DNA of 64,000 bases from Neonectria sp. B-13 (lineage: Eukaryota > Ascomycota > Sordariomycetes > Hypocreales > Nectriaceae): contig NOKP01000002.1 of assembly GCA_002682825.1 (NCBI GenBank), positions 2,697,063 through 2,761,062 on the forward strand, written 5' to 3'. Position 1 is the first letter of the stretch; each line of letters begins with the position of its first letter. Of this stretch, positions 57,801 through 64,000 are shown piece after piece. Below the pieces are notes generated by a model, which saw only the letters and a list, made by a program, of their open reading frames with translations, had not been told where the DNA came from and did not search any database. The translations under genes and the position numbers were made by a program.

Positions 57801-60493
57801 TGTCTGCTTGCCTGCAGGCTTTTGAGTCTCCGGTTCGCCGTTCGCACCCGATCGCAAACCGGCGCGTCGCTTGCATGTCGGCTGCGCGAGTCATATTTTA
57901 TTAGCCTCGGAGTTTTCAACCTCCCTGATACCGGCGTCGGTTGAAGCCTGCATCGTCCGCATCTCATTTGTCCAACCCAGCCGGCTAGTGACGAGCCACC
58001 GAATCTACCACAAGAGATTGGCATTGACCTGCCCGGACTTGCATCTCCAACGCGAGGAAAGGGCGGAATCGTCGAGAAGTGCACGGCTCCAAGCCCGTTT
58101 CGGCGAACCTCGACGACAACGACGACGGAGGGGGGCTGTCGAGCTAATGGGGTAATGCTTATTTCAGCAGAACCAACCTACGACATATCGAGTATGATGG
58201 ACGTCACATACGCCTAGCTCTGCCGCTCTGTGGTCTCCTCATGTTTGCCCGAAGTACATCCTACAGCTCTAGTGCGGAACCTTGCCGGAAAAGCGCAAAT
58301 TTCGAACTGACCGTGGTGTCCGTTTCACCACGTCCCCACCAGCACCCAGGTTCTTTCGCCGACAGACTTGGATGTACCACGTGGTGACTTATCGGCTGCG
58401 ATGGGTGGCTTTGTGCTGCGGGAGGAAACTTCAGCCGGCGCGATAAGTGAGAGCTGGTGACAATGACGGCGAACCTCGCTGCCTCGCACCACTCCCATCA
58501 AGACCTGGATGTCCATCCCGTCATTCAGTTGGTGCCCGCGCCAGCCCAGACGTGAGGCACGGCCGCACCGGGCGGGATGTGGGAGCCCTGTACTTGCTTG
58601 ACATGTCGCGCCTCGTCTTTCTTGGGGGAAGTACTGGATACAACTTCCCTTAGGTTTCTCCTCGTTGGTTCACAGGCATTTCGCCCCCAGGGAAATAATT
58701 ACTTCACGCTAGCCTTGGCCGCGACAAGTCTCGAACTACGAATTCTGCCAGGACACCAACAAGCTGTTGTTGGCGAAGCACCTGTGAGGGCAAAGAAGGA
58801 AAGAAAAGAACGCTTCCTTTCGTCCGTCACGAAGCTCCATTCCTGGCGGCCCGGTATGTCTCGGTCGATGACGGCTGACGTGCTTGCTTTTGTCGTTGGG
58901 CGAGATCTCTCTCCCTTTCTCTTGTCTAAGATGCTCCCGTCTCACTTGACTTGATGTAGCAGTCATGTCTCGCGGTTAAGTCCACTGGTCAAGTACCAGG
59001 TTTTAGTCACTACCCCCCTCACTCCCTACATGTGTTCATGCCTGTTATGTCATATGTACGATCGAGGCCCTCGAGCCCGAGTCGTTGCATCGATACGATG
59101 TCGGGCGACTGTCTGGCGGGAAATACCGTTGGATTGTGACCGACATTCGTCAATGTCTCTCGAAAATTGCAGTAGAGCACCCTTGTTAGGCGTCGAGAAG
59201 CGCGCTATTTGTATGGACATGGATGTTATCACCCTGAACTATTCGGACCTGCATGGTCCATTATTCCCTGAGGAGGAATATGGCAGACAGGGAGGTGTGC
59301 ACCCCCACGTCGCCGAGACGCAATGGGTGACATCGCCCTGGTCGAGGAGCCGTTGGCCGGAGGCATTGGGACGCATGGATGGGTGTCCTGCGCCGATTTT
59401 TTCCCGCACACCTACCCGGGCATTTCACAAAATGTTGGCTGGGATACGGGGTCTTGGTATCACCTACGTAGGCCACGAGCCTACGGGCGTCGGGGTTATT
59501 CCTGATATGAAGCACGTCGTAGACAGTAGGCCCGACGCTGATCGTCATGATCCCTGAGATGGTGTTGGAATCGCGGGAAAGCCTTTTGGCGCATGTAGAA
59601 ACGTATGATACGGCCGAGTGAAACGAGATAGGTAAGTGAAGTTGCAACTCGCGGCTTACAGTAATAGACCCGACAAGGTCGACAACTTCCGGGCGGTCCT
59701 ACCCGGGAGACTGGCGTGTGCGGCGCATGTTGGAAGGGAGTTGTTGCCGTCCTTTCCATCGACATAGATTTCCCGAGCAGTTTCCTGAGCGGGGTTTGGC
59801 ATGTCCCGAATTACCGAGGCTTTGGGAGCTTAGTGTCGTCCTGTGGTCTGCGTCTCGTTGTGGTCGCGTCGTTTCATGCCGCGCGTGCGCTCGTGAGGAG
59901 TCGTCGTAGGCAATGAAATGGTTAACTTCCTCCGAGTTTCCAACGATCCAACAGTGACGTCCACCCGTTCGCAGCGCAGTTCGTCTTGAAACGTGGAGAA
60001 CGGGATGGAGCATAAACCTCTTTTTTTTCTGGGCTCCTCCCGGGTGATGGGTCCGCTCTGTGCTTCTAGTCAGGCACATGGAGGAGTAAAGGACCCTGGA
60101 TTTTTTCTCTCTAGACGTTGGTGATGGGGATGGGGATGGGCCATCTGGATGGAGTATGTCCCCGCATCGCCCGCCCCAATGTACTTTGTACCAGCAGCCA
60201 TCCGTGCTGCAAGTGCGCCTCCATCGAGACCTCCAAGATCTGGGTTCCACTCGCCATGAGGAGGAGATGGAGATGTGGTCCGTTGGGGGATCCATACACA
60301 GTAGCTCGGTGAGCTTTCGGTGGGCTCTGGCCTCAAGGACTGGATTGGCTGTGCCGACGTCTCCCATTTGGACGGTGTGTTTTATCACGTGAGGCGATTT
60401 TTGATCGATGAGTCAGCATCTAGAGCCACCGATTTTTTGGCATCTGGCGATGAAGTGGTACCGTATCGTCCAAACTCGACGACGAGCAATTCT
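51819..60493. other. Gene-free stretch of 8.7 kb, including a long skewed leader
   Basis: From 51.82 to about 53.4 kb the plus strand is purine-rich (pyrimidine-rich on minus), likely the 5' leader and promoter of the C2H2 regulator. From 53.4 to 60.49 kb there are only short frames in all six phases, with no consistent splice pattern, no family match, no transposon ends and no tRNA. It is not obviously AT-rich, so simple RIP decay is not evident. The last few hundred bases before 60494 should include the uL29m promoter. Confidence 0.5.
52772..52796. repeat. ATTGTGG heptamer repeat
   Basis: Three to four copies of ATTGTGG in the skewed leader upstream of the C2H2 regulator, followed by further GTTGTGG variants. 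Confidence 0.8.
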
Positions 60494-61370
60494 ATGTCAA
60501 TGGCGTGTTCTAATGCGCTGCGGCCCTCTGCCGGCCGGTTACTGAAGGCGTGTTCTCCTGCGAGGCCGTCCATAACCTCCCAGGTCACGACGACCACGCC
60601 CCGAATCGCCTCCCACTTCTCCACGACCGCACCGCAATGCAAGCGCAAGACCAAGGACAACAACAAGACCCGCGGCGTCAGTAGCCTGTACGCCTCGGGG
60701 CCCCGCGAGCACCTGTCCATGTCTGACGTGCCGCTGCCGAAGCCGCGGGACTTCAAGCCGGCGGTCAAGACGGACCCCAACCACGGCCTCTGGGGCTTCT
60801 TCCCGGCACCGGGTAAACTGCTGTGGACGCCCAAGGAGACGGAGGAGCACGGCAGGGCCTGGAACGTCGAGGAGCTGCGAAAGAAGTCCTGGGAGGACCT
60901 GCACTCGCTGTGGTGGGTGTGCTGCCGGGAGCGCAACATGATCGCGACGTCACGGACAGAGCTTTCTCGGACCAAGCTAGGGTTCGGAGAGCGGGAGCTT
61001 GACGAGCGAGATGACCAGGTACTGTTTCCTCTTTTTGCGTCGTCTAGATACCTCGAAGATTTCGAATGCTAACTTGGACGCATTATAGGTCATGAGGACC
61101 CAGCGAGCCATCAAGCACACCCTGACCGAGCGGATGTACACTTGGCAGGACGCCGTCCACGTTGCCATGTCGGACCCCGAGATCGACCTAGAGGGAGGCG
61201 AGGGTCAGGTCTACACTCCCTCTGCCTACGAGGATGAGTACGAGGGCGCAGACTGGGCAAAGGCTGGCGCCGAGGCTAAGCCGGAGCCAGAGATCAAGGA
61301 CGCATCCCCAGTTGAGGCCGCCGAGGCAGAACCGCAGGCCCCCAAGGGGGAAAAGGAGGCGCCTCGATAG
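60494..61370 (+). CDS. MRPL4: Mitochondrial large ribosomal subunit protein uL29m
   Basis: Exons 60494-61018 and 61089-61370 (70-bp intron, GTACTG...TTATAG, phase 0) encode 268 residues. The N-terminus is basic, Ser/Thr-rich and lacks acids, as in a mitochondrial presequence (residues 1 to about 48, including [12 protein letters not shown]). The conserved MRP-L47/Mrpl4 core runs [71 protein letters not shown], and the intron falls between the two halves of this helix pair. The protein binds near the polypeptide exit tunnel of the mitoribosome. The C-terminal 60 residues are acidic and Ala/Pro/Glu-rich, longer than the yeast tail. A second Met at 60500 would also serve as start. Confidence 0.93.
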
Positions 61371-62286
61371 GTATGAGTGATGGCAACCCAGAAAGGGCCT
61401 GCATTGTGGTCGCGTGCGTGCGTGCTAGGGCGGGGATGGGAGAACTGTGACACTTCGGCTTGGGTGCTGGAAAGTTGTATCGCTATGTACATCTAGAATA
61501 TGTAAGATACATTCAGACGCAAAGCATGCGTGCGTTTATAAGGGCACGGGGACACAAGAAACGGGATCGTTTTCCACCTGAAAGAGCTTGTCCTGTTGCG
61601 TGTTGCGTTATGTGATTGCAAATGAGCCTACACGGAATTTCGGTGACAGCCCATGATATAGGGTAGGTGACTTGGCCAGAGCTACCCGACACAAGTGTCT
61701 GGGAGTCTCTCGCCCAGCCCCTGTGGACGGATAAGGAAATGGAGGTAATCATGTTCACCGTTTTTGTCGCTGTGCTAGGTGCCCCATGGCCCAAAGCGTT
61801 GGACCAGGCTGGGGGGAGGTCATGGGGCAGACAGCCAGAATGGGCGTTTTTTTTGCATGAAGACAGCTGGACGACGGGACCCTGCATCAGACAGATTCAA
61901 TGCGTCGACAGCCCAATCACAGATATAAACCTGGGCTTCAGTTTGATTTGATCGCCAGCCGGAAGAAGGACGACGTAAAGGAGGCATGGCTGGTAATATA
62001 AAGGGTAATAAGCACGTGGTATCATGGGGAGATGAAAGACGGCACGAGTAAGGTGAGGTCGGTCAACTAATAGTTCGAAGTCGCCAAAGACCAGGCCCGT
62101 CTCCACCCAAGCCGACTCCGTTGATGACCCCCTCCCTCCCGCTCATCCAACCAACCCGCCGCAACCCCGCCACTCGAGCTTCGTCCCGTCCGCTCTTCAT
62201 ACCGCCTCCTCCCAACATAAACCACCGCTCTCACCTGCTCCATCCTCCTCGCCCACATCATCTCTCTCTCCAAACAGCCGCCCATC
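61371..62286. other. Intergenic between MRPL4 and GDI1
   Basis: No gene supported. The region just before 62287 is rich in CT (about 62110-62285), a usual leader for highly expressed fungal genes. Confidence 0.5.
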
Positions 62287-62633
62287 ATGGATGAGATTGC
62301 AAAGGAATACGACGTCATCGTGCTGGGCACTGGTATGTCTCTCTTCCTCTCTCTCTACCTCGCTCTCTGGGTCTCGTCTTCTGCTTCTCTCCTTGCCCCG
62401 AGGAGACCCCCGCATCCAGCCAGAGCTTTGCTCGGCGTGGGGCGCTGCATCGCAGGACAAGGGAAGCTTTGGTTTTTGGTTTCTTTTCTTTTTGCTGACG
62501 AGGCTTAGGATTGACCGAGTGCATTCTGTCTGGGTATGCGAGAACCCCGTGATGCCTGCTATGCCATGATGCGATGCTGTGATGCCGTGCTGCTTGGGTG
62601 GTGCTGGTGCTGGTGCTAACGCCAACGCTGCTA

Positions 62634-62666
<33 letters not shown>

Positions 62667-64000
62667 TTACCGCTCCTGTCGACTGTTGGCTAATGCATGC
62701 TTCTCCCAGTGTTCTGAGCGTCAAGGGCAAGAAGGTCCTTCACATCGACCGCAACGACCACTATGGCGGGTGAGCTCAACTCCTCCGTGTCCCAGATTAG
62801 ATTCAACCAAGCTGACCCCTATCCTAGTGAAGCTGCTTCCGTGAACCTCGAGACGGTATGCATCACCCCCCCCCACTCCCCGTTCCGAATCCACCCCCTC
62901 CTAAACCCATATTTTTCTAACGACGACGCCCACAATAGCTCTTCAAGAAGTATGGCAACTACCCGGCCGGCGAGGAGCCATGGAAGAACTACGGCCGCCT
63001 CAACGACTGGAACATCGACCTCGTCCCCAAGTTCCTCATGTCCTCTGGCGAACTGACCAACATCCTCGTCTCCACCGACGTCACCCGATACCTCGAGTTC
63101 AAGCAGGTCGCCGGCGGCTACGTCCAGCAGAGCTCCGGTCCCAAGGCCACCGTTGCCAAGGTCCCCTCAGATGCCGCCGAGGCTCTCAGGTCTCCGCTCA
63201 TGGGCATCTTCGAGAAGCGACGCATGAAGTCCTTCATCGAGTGGGTTGGCACCTTTGACATCAAGGACACCGCTACACACAAGGGTTTGTCGCCCTCCCC
63301 AGGCTTATGCTCCCATGACGAAACACATCTTGGTGGCCTTGTCCTCAGAGACCCACGCTGACACCCATGTGCCATCTATACAGGTCTTGACATCAACAAC
63401 TGCGCTATGAAGGATGTCTACGAGAAGTTCGGTCTCGAGGCCAGTACCCGCGACTTCATCGGTCATGCCATGGCTCTCTACCTCACCGACGAGCACATCT
63501 CCAACAAGGGCCAGGCGCCCGAGGTCATCGAGCGCATCCGTCTCTACGGAAACTCCGTCGCCCGGTACGGCAAGTCCCCTTACATCTACCCTCTTTACGG
63601 ACTCGGCGAGCTCCCCCAGGGCTTCGCTCGTCTGTCCGCAATCTACGGCGGTACCTACATGCTCAACACCAACGTCGACGAGATCTTGTACGATGGCGCC
63701 AAGGCCGTCGGTATCAAGGCTACCATGACTGGCGTTGAGGAGATGAAGTTCGAGACCAAGGCCAAGATGATCCTCGGTGACCCCTCGTACTTCCCTGGCA
63801 AGACGAAGGTCGTCGGCCACGTCGTCCGTGCCATCTGTATTCTGAAGCATCCCTTGACTGGCACCAACGATAGCGACTCTGCTCAGCTCATCATCCCCCA
63901 GTCCCAGGTGGGCCGCAAGAACGGTAAGATTCCTTGCCACCACCCTGTCTCTGCTCTCCCTGCACCAATCCTGACATGCTATAGACATCTACATCGCTTG
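62287..64000 (+). CDS. GDI1: Rab GDP-dissociation inhibitor (5' part)
   Basis: Exons 62287-62332, 62509-62533, 62710-62769, 62828-62855, 62939-63284, 63384-63923 and 63985 to beyond the window end were joined with consistent phases. The product begins [44 protein letters not shown], the FAD-like GxGxxG fold and Rab-binding start of the GDI/REP family. NYGRLNDWNIDLVPKFLMSSGELTNILVSTDVTRYLEFK follows, then YPLYGLGELPQGFARLSAIYGGTYMLN. GDI extracts GDP-bound prenylated Rab proteins from membranes and recycles them in the cytosol. Exons 2 and 4 are 25 and 28 nt. The gene is cut off by the window after residue IYIA, so about 90 C-terminal residues are missing. The early cluster of introns is typical of constitutively expressed fungal genes. 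Confidence 0.95.
62634..62666. repeat. TCGGTG hexamer repeat in GDI1 intron 2
   Basis: Five to six perfect head-to-tail copies of a GTCGGT unit lie wholly inside the intron 62534-62709. Confidence 0.9.

Noticed and set aside
59699..60388. A minus-strand frame of 229 codons upstream of MRPL4
   Set aside because: Arg/His/Ser-rich, no domain, no conserved start, and lies in the expected MRPL4 promoter.
1..64000. A secondary-metabolite or other functional gene cluster
   Set aside because: No PKS, NRPS, terpene synthase, tailoring enzymes or pathway regulators sit together; the genes are unrelated housekeeping functions.

Overview
The window is nuclear DNA of a filamentous ascomycete (Pezizomycotina; a Sordariomycete is my best guess). 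The genes are compact. Most contain one to six short introns of about 50-150 bp with GT..AG ends and CTAAC/CTGAC-like branch sites. Coding regions prefer C or G at third positions. Several protein types are typical of these fungi: a fungal FUSC/ArAE-like transporter, Nma111, a ferroportin, a C2H2 regulator with a fungal-specific domain, and a DUF2293 protein. No operons, CRISPR arrays, rRNA genes or intact mobile elements were seen. I could not name the species.

Layout. At 1.3-5.2 kb lie PPM1 (PP2A carboxyl methyltransferase) and SPT3 (SAGA), both on +. A large FUSC-family transporter on - converges on SPT3. At 10.3-14.7 kb are APS2 (AP-2 sigma) on +, then a zinc-knuckle protein and IST1 (ESCRT-III regulator) on -. 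At 15.3-25.4 kb the - strand carries NMA111 (HtrA-like protease), a ferroportin-like iron exporter and a membrane-anchored protein with two thioredoxin domains. A possible microprotein on + lies between the last two. At 26.3-31.0 kb are TDP1 (tyrosyl-DNA phosphodiesterase) and a MATE exporter on +. At 31.6-40 kb are ARP9 (SWI/SNF-RSC actin-related protein) on -, a DUF2293 protein on + and a large SYLF-domain protein on -. At 45.4-51.8 kb are two small single-pass membrane proteins, an F-box-type protein and a C2H2 transcription factor. After a long gene-poor stretch (about 51.8-60.5 kb) come the mitochondrial ribosomal protein uL29m on + and the 5' part of the Rab GDP-dissociation inhibitor gene on +, which runs off the window.

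The genes are unrelated housekeeping and transport functions, not a cluster: chromatin (SPT3, ARP9), membrane traffic (APS2, IST1, GDI1, SYLF), redox folding, DNA repair and metal or drug transport. Several neighbours share divergent promoters; the tightest is 271 bp between the F-box gene and a 66-residue membrane protein. Coordinates come from splicing the frames by eye. Exon junctions were accepted when phase, splice signals and family conservation agreed.

I found no convincing undescribed multi-gene system. The most interesting items are an 855-nt intron in SPT3 with an open frame running into exon 2, a GC-AG intron that restores a canonical zinc knuckle, a 52-residue microprotein candidate, an unresolved block at 40.6-41.8 kb, a strongly strand-skewed leader upstream of the C2H2 regulator, and the 7-kb gene-free stretch.
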